This document shows positions 53,816 through 63,540 of a DNA stretch of 64,000 bases, one piece after another. The notes under the pieces are model-generated. The model did no database searches, was not told the origin of the DNA, and saw only the letters and a list, made by a program, of their open reading frames with translations. Numbering within the stretch: position 1 is the first letter of the stretch; each line of letters starts with the position of its first letter. Made by a program: the position numbers and the translations under genes. This DNA comes from Liolophura sinensis (Eukaryota; Mollusca; Polyplacophora; Chitonida; Chitonidae), in assembly GCF_032854445.1 (NCBI RefSeq), contig NC_088296.1:6563435-6627434 (forward strand), given 5' to 3'.

Positions 53816-54314
53816 TAATTCAAAACACATCAATGCCCGTGCAGGCGTTTGGCATGACATGCGAGTTTAACTGTTTGTTGTGCATTTCGACAGTCGAAAA
53901 TTTTTGCATAATTCAAATTTGTCAGTCAGTTCTCATAGATCTGATTGACTAAATCCAACCTTAAACTTGTCCGCATATCTTTTTCTTCATCGGATGTCTT
54001 AGATTTTGACAAGTTGTTTATCTGGGTAGATATATGAAATATTAATAGTAGTGTCTCACGCGTGCAGAGTATCACCTACTTTTTGAATAATGTTTAAAGT
54101 TATTTATGAATAGCCAGGTTTTAAGGTTTTTTATTGTGGCGTTAAGCCATAATCTTTCATTCATTCTAGGGTTTCATGGTTGAAAGTTGTATTTGGAGAA
54201 CAGCTTGTTCTATATACTGTCCTCCAACTGTAAATAAAACAATGCGGTCACCCATTTTGTTCTGACGTTCTTATTAACTCTATACATCAACTTTTAGTTT
54301 GGAATTCGTACGAG
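53816..54314. other. AT-rich unique sequence with a SINE-like scrap
   Basis: 54125-54180 (TTATTGTGGCGTTAAGCCAT, AATCTTTCATTCATTCTAGG) resembles a SINE-D-type 3' end. A related string occurs near 63790. The rest is unassigned. Confidence 0.4.
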
Positions 54315-54545
54315 GCCATGTGATACACCGGAACCGGAAACATGATGGCGCGTTACTCGTATCCCACTCTCATATGGTTGACAGACAAAACATGGCTCGG
54401 GAGACATCAGCGAAGCTAACTTGTACCAGATTGGTTAAAATTGATAACACTGTGTTGCTTTCGATTTTCTCGATGTGAGAGATTTTGCTTATTTTAAACT
54501 GCGATATCTTGGATAGGCAAAATCACAGAAAGAACATATGCTTTA
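54315..54545 (+). repeat. Dispersed repeat R3, copy 2
   Basis: Aligns in order with 34765-34960: GAACCGGAAACATGATGG, CGCGTTACTCGTA, GAGACATCAGCGAAGC, CAGATTGGTTAAAATTGATA, TTTCGATTTTCTCGATGTG and AACTGCGATATCTTGG. Both copies are on the plus strand. Confidence 0.55.
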
Positions 54546-55025
54546 AAGCCTTTATTTCGGGTATTTATCGATGCGTATACGAGTACGCATCTTATCTAGT
54601 GTTGTCTTAACACGTTTTCGCCTTTCTATACACCCTCACACCCTCACCATCACCACTACCCCATAAAACGTCTATCCGTCCCTTCATAGCATTTCTACCC
54701 AGTAATTCAGCCACACCGATGATATGGACTACGTGATTAAGTATCCGCTAATCGAATGGGTCATACCGAGTCCACTAACAGCTGCGACGCTGTCTCGGTC
54801 TTTTGGAGGAGGAAAGGGGCTATTCAAACATCATGATATATGTTAAATGACACGAAATGCGCATGTCTGTTTCTAAGTCACGCAATGCGCATGTCTGTTT
54901 TGTGTCATGAAATTCAATTCTTTGCTCTAATTCATTCGACTTGCCAACATTTTGAACCCTTTCCGGATCGTAACGAACCAACTACAGAATACGGTGTTCA
55001 CCCTATTCAATTTGTTCTATACTTA
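54546..55025. other. Unique sequence, no gene recognised
   Basis: A short duplication (CACGCAATGCGCATGTCTGT near 54880, CACGAAATGCGCATGTCTGT near 54851) is present. No other assignment. Confidence 0.45.
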
Positions 55026-55155
55026 TTTTTTTAATTTGATTGGTGTATACGCCGTGCTTAAGAATATTTCCCTTATAGGCCACGTGAAAATTATAGTGGG
55101 AGGAAACCGGGCGGAGCCGGGGGAAACCCACGACCATCCGCAGGTTGCTAATTTG
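55026..55155 (-). mobile_element. SINE-A 3' half
   Basis: TTTTTTTAATTTGATTGGTG, TATACGCCGTGCTTAAGAAT, ATAGTGGGAGGAAACCGGGC, CCGGGGGAAACCCACGACCA and TCCGCAGGTTGCTAAT. The head is absent. Confidence 0.9.
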
Positions 55156-55521
55156 TTCTGTCTGGTTCTTCCTCAGATAATGTCACCGCCTTCTGAATTC
55201 TGCTTCGGACAAAAACTTTGTACTGAGCCTGGTTGGAGACCAGAGGCCGATTCCACAAAGCCATTTCTGTCTTAAGTCAAAATTTGAAAGCCTTTCAAAA
55301 CGCTTAATTTTTGGTAGTGTAAGTTGAAATGTGGAAGCATTTGTTTTAGGATACTGTTGATGAGGTACAGAAAATTTTAATTACTAAAATCCCAAAATAA
55401 GCACTTCACATTTTGACTTCAGTCAGAAAAGGCTGGGAGGAATCGGCCTCAGAATGGGAAGCCATGATATACTCCACCATTTGACTCTTTGGTCAAACTT
55501 AACTCAGTGAGGAAAATTTCA
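55156..55521. other. Unique spacer between two SINE-A copies
   Basis: Nothing was recognised. GGAGACCAGAGGCCGATTCC (near 55233) is echoed by GGAGGAATCGGCCTCAGAAT (near 55436) in inverted sense, giving an imperfect inverted repeat with a loop of about 180 bp. Confidence 0.4.
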
Positions 55522-55533
55522 CTTATCTTTATA

Positions 55534-55785
55534 TTTATTTTATTTATTTATTTGATTGGTGTTTTACGCCGTTATCAAGAATATTTCACTTATACGACGG
55601 CGGCCAGCATTATGGTGGGAGGAAACCGGGCAGAGCCCGGGGGAAACCCACGACCATCCGCAGGTTTGCGCCAGACCTTCCCTCTTACGGCCGGAGAAGA
55701 AGCCAGCATGAGCTGGACTCACAGCAACCGCATTGGTGAGAGGCTTCTGGGTCATTACGCTGCGCTAGCGGGCTAACCGACTGAG
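55534..55785 (-). mobile_element. SINE-A, nearly complete, perfect 12-bp TSD
   Basis: Very close to the consensus: TTATTTATTTGATTGGTGTT, CAAGAATATTTCACTTATAC, GCGGCCAGCATTATGGTGGG, AGGAAACCGGGCAGAGCCCG, CTTACGGCCGGAGAAGAAGC, TTGGTGAGAGGCTTCTGGGT and, in reverse at the head, CTCAGTCGGTTAGCCCGC (A-box). The flanks carry CTTATCTTTATA at 55522-55533 and 55786-55797 without mismatch. Probably the youngest SINE here. Confidence 0.96.
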
Positions 55786-55797
55786 CTTATCTTTATA

Positions 55798-56289
55798 ACT
55801 CGCACTCGACCTAATGTTTGCTACTCACTTAATCCCCAACGCATCTTGTTCTCAAAAATGTGGGATCCTCTAAAGTAATCCTGCGGTTGAATTTGACCGA
55901 TAATCGCCATGTTTCATGATCGAACCTTAGGCAAGATACATGCTCGCGGATGGAAAATTTCTTCCAGACGGGATTATTCGTTGAGAATTTATTTTGTATT
56001 TATGTTTTGTTGCTCTTTTGTTTTTTTTTTGGTAGCATTTATACTTTCGAATGTAAGGTTAACCTGGTCATCATGTTTGGTTGTCAGTAGTTTATATGCT
56101 TGAAACAGCTGGATTATGCTTTGCGGGAGGTTAGAATTCAAAACTGGTTCCATCTGTTCGAATCAAAAGTTTCATCGCCTGGAGTTGTCCAGTTGTCAAA
56201 TGGAGTTGATTTTTTTCTAAATGTCCTTACAATCTGTGCATTTTGTTTATTGGGGTTATTTTATTATTGTTGTTTCTTTTTTAAAAGAC
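55798..56289. other. Start of the repeat-free interval
   Basis: AT-rich to mixed sequence with T-rich tracts. Two 64-codon plus frames (55909-56103, 56100-56294) have hydrophobic T-rich-encoded segments that simply reflect poly-T. No repeat was recognised. Confidence 0.4.
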
Positions 56290-57560
56290 AGTAACAATCC
56301 CATGTGACAACATGTAAAACCACACCACACCCCCTCACCATCTCCATTATCCCACTCGACATGGGAGAAATATGCGAGCATCCCCCTTGTGTATATGCGG
56401 CATCAGCATTAGGCCACGGGTGCCATATCTGCTGATCGAATATCACATTTGCATAGTCCGATAACTGATCACCAGCGCGCCTGAGAGAGAGAGAGAGACG
56501 ATCTATAGCCAAGTCGTGCTCAGAAATTTGCTTCAAGGCTTGCCGAGGACGAGTGCAAGGCTCGTCCGACTTAGCCAATGCTGATGTCTACTGCGACGAA
56601 GAGAGACCGCGAGAAGAATTGCTATCTTCTAGCTTTTTGGAGAGAGCAGGGTTATCACATGTCGTTGTCTAGATGGGAGAGCGTTTACAACTGCGTGTTG
56701 GAATCGTTCTATTGACCAAAATCGAGGTGAGGGAAAGAGAGTACGGTAAGGAGAGGGGGAGGGGAGGGGAGTAAAGAGAGAAGGGAACGATCGGGAAAAC
56801 CAAGGTTCATCAGGATCCGTTGCCATGGAAACCAGTCGTCAGTCGGGGTTGTGCTCTGCATATGAAATTAGACGGTTCGCCAACACATTTGCATTGTCCT
56901 GTAGCTTGCTGGCTGGCTGGCTGGCTGGCAAGCTGTCTCGAGTTTATGCATCGCAGAATCGACGACGATCCAGCCGGGCGTTCTATCGCTGTCTGGCTAG
57001 CAGCCTGTGGAACAAGACCACGAAAGCGCAGTGGGATGGAACCCGCTCTCTGACATGACTCACTGCAGTCGCTCCTGCTAGTGTCGTGTCCGATGCTGCG
57101 CGTGCCACCTTGGTGAGATGACGTAGCACTCTCGTGCGCGCGTGAAGAACGAAGCATCCACGTAAAATCTCCCTCCGGTTTTTGTATGAAGCAGACGACC
57201 ACTGCTCATCGCGTCCAGTTGATGCCCGGACATAGCCGCGCTCAAACCGCCTGGACTGCACTCCCATGCTCAGCCAAGGCTGGCTTCTGGTACACCTCGC
57301 CAAAAACTCAACATCCGTCCACCATCGAGTTTCCCATCACAGCGTCTACTTTTACTCACTGCATGGAAATTGTGATTGTGCTCTACAAACGGAGACCAGA
57401 GCAAGCCTGGATTACCATATCCTGTGCTAACGTATCAATAAAAGGCGGAATACGGATTCCTTTCATGTCGCCAGTCCGGTCTGCTCAACCCTTATGGAAG
57501 GTACGTACGTAGTTCGCCTTTAATCGCCATGTAGGTCTATTACACACAGCCCCCTTTGTT
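56290..57560 (+). promoter_or_regulatory. CpG-rich block, candidate promoter and first exon
   Basis: CpG density is the highest I see in the window (about 19 CpG in 57061-57240 by hand count). Motifs: an RFX X-box-like GTTGCCATGGAAAC at 56819-56832, POU octamers ATTTGCAT at 56447-56454 and 56887-56894, TGCATATGAAATTA at 56857-56870, a polypurine tract with G-runs at 56725-56789, and (TGGC)n at 56910-56929. A strong splice-donor match AAG/GTACGT lies at 57500/57501. No TATA box can be placed with confidence. Confidence 0.4.
57186..57500 (+). CDS. Hypothetical first coding exon (very tentative)
   Basis: An ATG at 57186 opens a frame that stays open across the splice-donor match at 57500/57501 and stops at 57510-57512, just inside the putative intron. 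The predicted peptide (about 105 residues) shows no signal peptide, membrane segment or family motif that I recognise. The frame on the opposite strand is also open upstream (56810-57303), so composition alone may explain it. It may equally be 5' untranslated sequence or non-coding. Listed because an open frame ending at a good donor in a CpG-rich block is what a first exon would look like. Confidence 0.12.
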
Positions 57561-58260
57561 TTTCGTAGCGAAGTTTCAATTTTCTGCTTAAATAGCTCAA
57601 CTGGTTCGCTGCACACATCCCTTTGTTCCAGTGTAATAGAGCATCGATCCCGGAAAATCCGGTTACTGCTTAATTCTTTCAGCTAAAGCGGGTCATCAGA
57701 TGACTCGAATTTGAACCATGCAGAAATTGACCAAAGGAGATTTGGCCTGTAAAATGGCCGCGTCCGGATGTCCATCTCTGACGCCAAGTAGAGCCTTCCT
57801 GGTTCCATTTTGAGCCGGAATAAGATGCTTATTCTAAAGCCTCGAGGTGAAATTGGCCGCCGAACCCATCATGGGTTCCGCCTTACCATGGTTCAACGAC
57901 TTCATTCTTTCCCCGCGAGACTTATAATTTTCTTGTTTTTTTTGTGTTCCTGCGTGTAGCGGAAATCCATGTACCTAAAACAAAGGAATGGTCAGTAGGG
58001 CTACAGTCAAGTGAAACTCCCCGAATGAGATTTCTGTTTATCTTCATGGCTTCTGTATTATTAGATGTCCGTGTGTAACCACAGCCTTGGGTGTCCCAGC
58101 TGTGTGATTGCAGGTCTTTTTGCTCTTATTAGATTTATACTAGACTACCAGAGACAAATTCCCCAGCTAAATCATCCGAAGATGCCATTTTTTTCCATTT
58201 CTTCCTGACAATTTGGTGATTTTCTAATGGCTTTTCCAACCACCTAAAAAAAACATTTTT
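57561..58260. other. Repeat-free unique DNA downstream of the CpG-rich block
   Basis: High-complexity sequence with CCGAACCCATCATGGGTTCC (inverted repeat, near 57863) and ATTGACCAAAGGAGA near 57725. No repeat or frame of note. Possibly intronic or regulatory. Confidence 0.35.
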
Positions 58261-58560
58261 GGCATTTTTTTTTTCGTGACAGTAAACATCCATTTGACCT
58301 TTGACATCAACATGTGACATTTCGACATTAAGATAAGCCGGCACTTTCCATCACGCCTGCGGGTTTCGCACAGTTTTGCGTGATCTGTGTTTATCACGAT
58401 TCCCTCTCGTCGCCTCGCGCTCCTCACGAGATTTCAGGATAGGGTTTTCTGTGCGGGATCTTAATAAAGCAAAAATGCCTGCACTATCTCGGGGCCTTGA
58501 CCGATTTCAACTTCAGACTTGATACTCATCAAAGGGCGCCAAAATACTTCGGCGGTGTAT
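58261..58560. promoter_or_regulatory. Candidate enhancer: forkhead, DR1 and GATA-type sites
   Basis: Within 56 bp: GTAAACA (58282-58288, forkhead type), TGACCTTTGACA (58295-58306, a near-perfect direct repeat with one-base spacing as bound by HNF4/COUP/RXR-type nuclear receptors) and AGATAAG (58331-58337, GATA type). A CpG-containing section follows to about 58440. The site combination is like that of gut or digestive-gland enhancers in other animals, but this is inference. Confidence 0.35.
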
Positions 58561-59494
58561 AAAAACTCATCTCTCATCCCTTAAATCTATTGCCCAAACA
58601 TGTCAAGGCAATAGTTGGTGTTAAATTTGCACTTCATCGCATTTGTTTGATGTTAACCATTCTGTTACACTCAGTATATCGATGAGGAGTTTGTCATTTT
58701 GCGGATAGAAGATAGAAGAGACTATAAAACACCCCTACCCCCAGGGGATTTACTGACACAGTCCGTTGGATGAGAACTCTTCTGGTGGATTATGCTCCAT
58801 TCCATATACTAAACCATGTTATGAACTAAATCAAAAGTTAAATCTGCGTGAGAATTGTTAGTTTGTTGTACTGGAAGTTGAACTTATGACACATTTGTCT
58901 CATAATAACATTTATTAGTTGCTCCAAATGTTTATTTTCTAGGCCCCAGAATGAAAAACATCTAAAATCAAAATTAAGTTCAGATTCAGTCAGAAATGGC
59001 TTGTAGAACCAGTCAGAAGCCCAGCGATCACGAAACGATCTCAAAATTGTAATCATTAACTCTGGTATGTTCCTTTCCGCTACTTTAGCTGAAAATTTAC
59101 GTCGTCAAGCAACATTATCAAGGTGTTACGTCACAAACAACAATTTTAAAGTGATTTAAAATTTTAACAAGCCTAAGTTCGCTTCGTGATCCCGAGGCTA
59201 GATCTATAGCAAAGTGGCTGTAATCCATACACTAGCCATAAGCCTGGACAACTCACTAAATGTATCCATGTGCTGTCGTCCCAAGGTGTCTTCTTTCATT
59301 CCCCAATGGGGCCTTCGGATTTAACGGAATAAAACCTCAGCCCTGTAACTGACTCAAACGTGTTGCGTGCCATAGTGCCTTAGTGGCTTAGGCGGCGATT
59401 GTTCCAGTCAAAATAACCATTCGTGCCTCAGATATTTTGTTCTTGTTTTATTTCTCTAGAGTTGTGTGAAAAGCTATCAACTTATGTTTTCTGA
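58561..59494. other. Repeat-free unique sequence
   Basis: End of the interval lacking recognised repeats. The minus frame 58838-59056 is not recognisable. No motif cluster was seen. Confidence 0.4.
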
Positions 59495-59795
59495 AAATAC
59501 TGTGTAAGTTGCTACTGTTTAAGCATTTAAATGAATAGTTATAATAAAACCCTAATTGAGGTTAACTAACAAGAGGCTGTATTTCTCCGGTTATCACGCT
59601 GTCGTCGCTGTTCTGGTTTTTCTCTCTATCTGTTATACGTCTATCACGCTGTCGTCGCTGCTCTAGTTTTACTCTCTGTAATGTACGTTTATCACACTGT
59701 CGTTGCTGCTCTAGTTTTACTCTCTATTTTGTACGTCTATCACACTGTCGTCGTTGCTCTGGTTTTACTCTCTATGCTCAACGTCTAAATGATAT
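59495..59795 (-). mobile_element. Element R1 with short-period tandem core
   Basis: ATAATAAAACCCTAATTGAG, AACAAGAGGCTGTATTTCTC, then four repeats of TATCACNCTGTCGTCGCTG and CTCTAGTTTTACTCTCTATG at about 55 bp. This period is shorter than the 80-85 bp at 32160 because the flanking CATTTGCC section is missing from the unit. Confidence 0.82.
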
Positions 59796-60109
59796 CAGTG
59801 ACTCCTTTCCAATTTAATAACTGCGAACAATAACTCAGCATTGAATTAGACATTCATTCATGCCTTTATCCACTGTTCATTTACATCCATTCCATTACTT
59901 TTTACATTACATTCATATTACACATTACATATTTTTTTGTTTCGCCTTTAATCGACATGTATTCTATTCTGTTCTAGTACACACAGCCCCCTTTGATTAT
60001 TGTTTTTTTCTTACCACCTTTGATTCTTTGACTTATGCCTCTATCTCAGTCAGCTAATCAGTCTATCACTCAGTTAGCGTTAGGTTCGATTGTCGAGTCA
60101 TTATGGAGT
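59796..60109. other. AT-rich unique sequence
   Basis: T- and CAT-rich sequence; the frame 59860-60057 reflects this composition. No assignment. Confidence 0.4.
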
Positions 60110-60490
60110 AGCACTTGACAAATCGCATCGTCTGAGCGCAGCTTATGAAATAGGCTTGTCTAATGTTAATTACGCTTGTCGAATTCGACGGGTCTGCTAT
60201 GCACAACAGTCCACCAACAGCCGCTTCATCGAGTCTGGATCATGTTGTTTAGGGACCTAAGTACCCCCCACCAAGCACAGAAAGCAAGCGTCTGGGCCTG
60301 GCTAGAGCTCGAATACCGACATCCCCTTTCGCTGTCCCGTCTTGCAAAATTAAGTCCTCGCCTGTCAAAATAGCCCAGCCTAGGACGCAGTTTATGGTCA
60401 TGAATTGATTTTCCTTCAGCTGAGCCATCATTGGCTTTGGCTTCTTCAACCACTTTTTTTTTCACCAATTTCCACTGACGCGATGCCTCC
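60110..60490. promoter_or_regulatory. Candidate regulatory block
   Basis: A repeat-free, mixed-composition block with the 12-bp perfect palindrome GTCGAATTCGAC at 60178-60189, CAGTTTATGGTCATGAATTG (Hox/Cdx-type core) near 60390, and ATCATTGGCTTTGGCTTC near 60428. Frames on both strands (65-88 codons) have no recognised domain. Confidence 0.25.
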
Positions 60491-61045
60491 AAGCCAGTTA
60501 CACACTAACGCGATGCATACATTCATTATGCGCAGCGTACTGCTTTGAGTTCGAATCTTTCTCTTGTGACCATTCTTTTTCTTCTAGATGATAATCAGGA
60601 GCTTTCTTTGCGATTTTGCATCGTATATTGAATGTTCTTACATAGATTGAGAGACCTCAAGCGTTGTTTTGTGGTTCTCTAATTTCAAACGTTTCATTCT
60701 CACATTTGTTCCGGAACAAGAGAAACACTCTTTTGCATTTTTGCAATGGTCTTCCTCCACTATTTAACTCAATTTCTTTACCTCTTATTGATGTTCTTTA
60801 TCTCCAATTATTGCTCCAGTAAAAGAGATAAATTTATGCATTTTTCCGATGATTTCCTTGCGCCAACATCTGTTATTGTGCATTATGCTAAACAGGAGTT
60901 ATGTTTAGAACCCGTTATATGCCACTTAGTGCCATCTGCTTCGCACGTAAGACCTACATGTATGTTGGTCTTTTAATAATTACTTTCTTTCCTTAACTTA
61001 CAGGCAAAGAATGTTCCATAAGCATACAATAAGCATAAAACGATT
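60491..61045. other. Unique sequence, no gene recognised
   Basis: The frame 60746-60976 starts with a hydrophobic stretch (about residues 2-22) that could pass for a signal peptide or membrane segment, but the rest is not recognisable and no splice context was evident. Confidence 0.35.
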
Positions 61046-61180
61046 CGGGTTTTTTGCAGTACGTGGGAAGGTCTGTCAGAAGCCTGTGGATGGTGGTGGT
61101 GGGTTCGCCCGGCGCTCTTCACGGTTTCCCCCCACCATAATTATCGAGTACGATGTAAAACACCAATGAAATGATTCCCC
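61046..61180 (+). mobile_element. SINE-A, deleted copy
   Basis: TGCAGTACGTGGGAAGGTCT, AAGCCTGTGGATGGTGGTGG and GTTTCCCCCCACCATAATTA are joined to TCGAGTACGATGTAAAACAC and CAATGAAAT. The GCTGGCCGCC...GAAATATTC section is missing. Confidence 0.82.
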
Positions 61181-61214
61181 ACGAGCATTTATGTCACCTA
61201 TCAACCAATCCGTT

Positions 61215-61365
61215 GACATGATATTGAAAAATTCTTGAGTATATACCTAAAACACCTCCAGTTGCTTGCCAAAGGTGGGTGGTTTACTTCCAGCATTACC
61301 TACACCCATAAAACAGCAGTGCGGCCATGAAGCCTCGCTGAAACAAAAATAAATAAATAAATGCA
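61215..61365 (+). mobile_element. SINE-A-related variant
   Basis: AAAATTCTTGAGTATATACC, CCAGTTGCTTGCCAAAGGTG, GGTGGTTTACTTCCAGC, AGTGCGGCCATGAAGC and AAAATAAATAAATAAATGC. The CTTGCCAAAGG/GGTTTAC middle is shared with 10195-10345, so these two define a separate subfamily. Confidence 0.7.
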
Positions 61366-61399
61366 GGAAAACCCTTAGCTTCCTTGTATCTTATTATCT

Positions 61400-61590
61400 A
61401 GGCGTCGAAATATGCAATCGCATACCAGCTGTCAACCAAAGTGTACGTCCCGTGTCAAAAATTTTGGAAAGACCAATTTCCAAAACAACCTTCACTTCAA
61501 ACCACCAAAGAACTAAGAAAGTATATATGTAAAGTAAGAAATCAGAACATATTCTTGCAAAAAAAAGTCTTTAGCAGCATTGTATCCTCA
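61400..61590 (-). mobile_element. Element R2, core in reverse
   Basis: GGCGTCGAAATATGCAATCG, CATACCAGCTGTCAACCAAA, GACCAATTTCCAAAACAACC, AACCACCAAAGAACTAAGAA and AGTATATATGTAAAGTAAG. The plus frame 61441-61671 crosses it and is not a gene. Confidence 0.75.
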
Positions 61591-61639
61591 GAAGGAACTT
61601 TAAGAACGCATTGCATGGCTCAGCAACTAATGACTGTTT

Positions 61640-61760
61640 TGATGCTTTTTTTCATTCGTGTTTTACGCTGAATATTCAAGAATACGTAACTTATACGCCA
61701 GCATTATGGTTTGAGGAAACCGGACAGAGCCAGGGGAAAACCCATCCTTTGGTTAATTAC
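61640..61760 (-). mobile_element. SINE-A 3' half, degraded tail
   Basis: TTCATTCGTGTTTTACGCTG, AATATTCAAGAATACGTAAC, TTATACGCCAGCATTATGGT and AGAGCCAGGGGAAAACCCAT. Confidence 0.82.
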
Positions 61761-62499
61761 TGTTTTGAAGAACAATACATCTTGGTGCATACCTGTATGA
61801 AGCAATCTCAACTCTAATAGGTCACCTCATTTCCATCACACATAGAGGCAATATTTTCCAATATCAGTAACATTTACTGTTAAAATTAGTTTTTCCTCCA
61901 CCAGTGACTGATCCCATTATATTTTCTTTATGTTTCAGCACCATTTGTATATAAAAAAAGGCTTGCTTGTAAAATTGTTAACAATTATGGATATTTTAGT
62001 AGGCCTTGGTGAAGGGTTGTAATACTAAAGGGATTTAAAATGGCTTTTCAGACAAATTATGCAATGCATTGTGAAGAGATAGAATGTACTTCTGGCTGCA
62101 TGCAAGACGAACGAGATGTGTATTGATCCTTGAAAGATGTGGTTTTGTCTGTTTGCCTTCCTACTGGAAAACAATGAGATTCATATCTTATGACATTTAT
62201 TGGCCTCTGAAATGTAATTTTTGAGCGAAATTTTAGGTCAATATACGGTATATGGTATTTAATGATCTCCGCCGTCTCTCGAGTTTATCGTTCAACACTA
62301 TCACTGTAAGGAAATCAACCTACGGCATAATTTGGTTTTTACTTGAAAGAGAAAAGAATTTGATGACTTGAGAAAAGCATTTATCCCTCTGTTAGAACGG
62401 TGATATATTCTCTTATGAGGCCCTATTTTCTAGCAGCGTCCCGTTTTACACCCAAATTTAGTGTCGGGAATTATATTGCTCCACTATAATATTCATATA
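61761..62499. other. AT-rich unique sequence
   Basis: No repeat, frame or motif cluster can be supported. Confidence 0.4.
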
Positions 62500-62700
62500 A
62501 TTACATGACCGCGGGGAAAACAGAGATATTTTTTTATATCCAGCGCGGAGTTTGGTCTGACGACTATCGCAGCTTATGGGCTCCTGTTTTGTGCCCACCT
62601 TCGCAACACGCAACCTCAGCGCTGTACATCCCATCATGCTGATGTTCTTTGCTCGACATATGCCAATATGGTATGGCAACACATCCTCTTGCTGGTTATT
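62500..62700. promoter_or_regulatory. Small high-complexity block, possibly regulatory
   Basis: CpG-containing, repeat-free sequence with CATGACCGCGGGG, CCAGCGCGGAGTTTGG and GCCAATATGGTATGGCAAC. Complementary frames (62458-62682 minus, 62576-62767 plus) are both open for about 65-75 codons without domains. Weak evidence. Confidence 0.2.
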
Positions 62701-63084
62701 GTTCGTTTTCCCCCAAAGCTATGTGTCTGTTGCTCGTTTCATGCAGAAAATTGGAATAAAAACATGAACTCCAATCGATCCTGTGAAATGAGCTCCCAAA
62801 CACATGTCGAACAATTTTCTCTGCTGCACTTTTTTTTCTTTTTTTTAAAGCCTGGATGGCATTCTGTATGTACATATTGCTGCAAGTCTCGCGAGGCTTT
62901 TCCGTTTGGTTTTGTTAATATGGGTAATTTTTTTTTCTGACGATCGTTCCTTTGATTTAACGTATAATTTTTCGATCTGATTGAGGTGGCTAAATTTCAT
63001 TCACCCTGCAACTATATCAGGCCTTTAAGCAATGAAGTTGAGTGTTCAAATGCAGCTCTCGCCTCTTCGGTTGCGGTTTTTTGT
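62701..63084. other. T-rich unique sequence
   Basis: Includes poly-T tracts near 62828 and 62930. No assignment. Confidence 0.4.
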
Positions 63085-63215
63085 CAAGTGCGGTGTATGA
63101 CTCTTCGTGGAGTCACTCTATTTCCTCCACCCCTAAATCTGACCGCCATCTTACATAGGTGAAAAACATTTCAGTACTGGGTTAAAAAACAACAACAACA
63201 ACAAAATTAAATAAA
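63085..63215 (+). mobile_element. SINE-like 3' fragment
   Basis: GACTCTTCGTGGAGTCACTC (a small inverted repeat), TCTGACCGCCATCTTACATA, TGAAAAACATTTCAGTACTG and a tail (AAC)n then AAATTAAATAAATAAAC. It resembles the variant at 10195 in CTGACCGCCATC. Confidence 0.6.
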
Positions 63216-63369
63216 TAAACAATTCTTAGCGTATGGTACTACCACAGCAATGTCAAAAGGCAAATATAGCTTGTTTCATCATTTATTTGTCTTGTATGTT
63301 CAGTGTGCAGAGACCACAAAACAAATCGAAGGATTCTCATAGACGCCAAGCCTTCAAAGGTCTGAATAT

Positions 63370-63540
63370 GTGAGATGACGCTTTCGCTGAGTGGCCAAGT
63401 CCCTAAATGGCCGACTATTTGTTGAATATGGAGGTTGCGAGTTCCAATCCCGTTCTTGTTGGTGGTTTCTCAAGTACAAACCCCTGTGATTTTCTTCGAA
63501 ATACTCTTAAATACAAGAAAAACATCAATCAAATATGTAT
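63370..63540 (+). mobile_element. tRNA-headed SINE, separate type
   Basis: The A-box region CGCTGAGTGGCCAAGTCCC and B-box region GGTTGCGAGTTCCAATCCC are spaced like those of a type-II (Leu/Ser-like) tRNA. They are followed by a short body ending AATACTCTTAAATACAAGAA and CATCAATCAAATATG. The head is cleaner than in most copies here. It is not a tRNA gene, because no acceptor-stem pairing or anticodon arm can be closed. Confidence 0.65.

Noticed and set aside
63379-63455. Possible tRNA-Leu or tRNA-Ser gene
   Set aside because: A- and B-boxes are good, but the 5' and 3' ends do not form an acceptor stem and no anticodon loop can be closed. Better explained as a SINE head.
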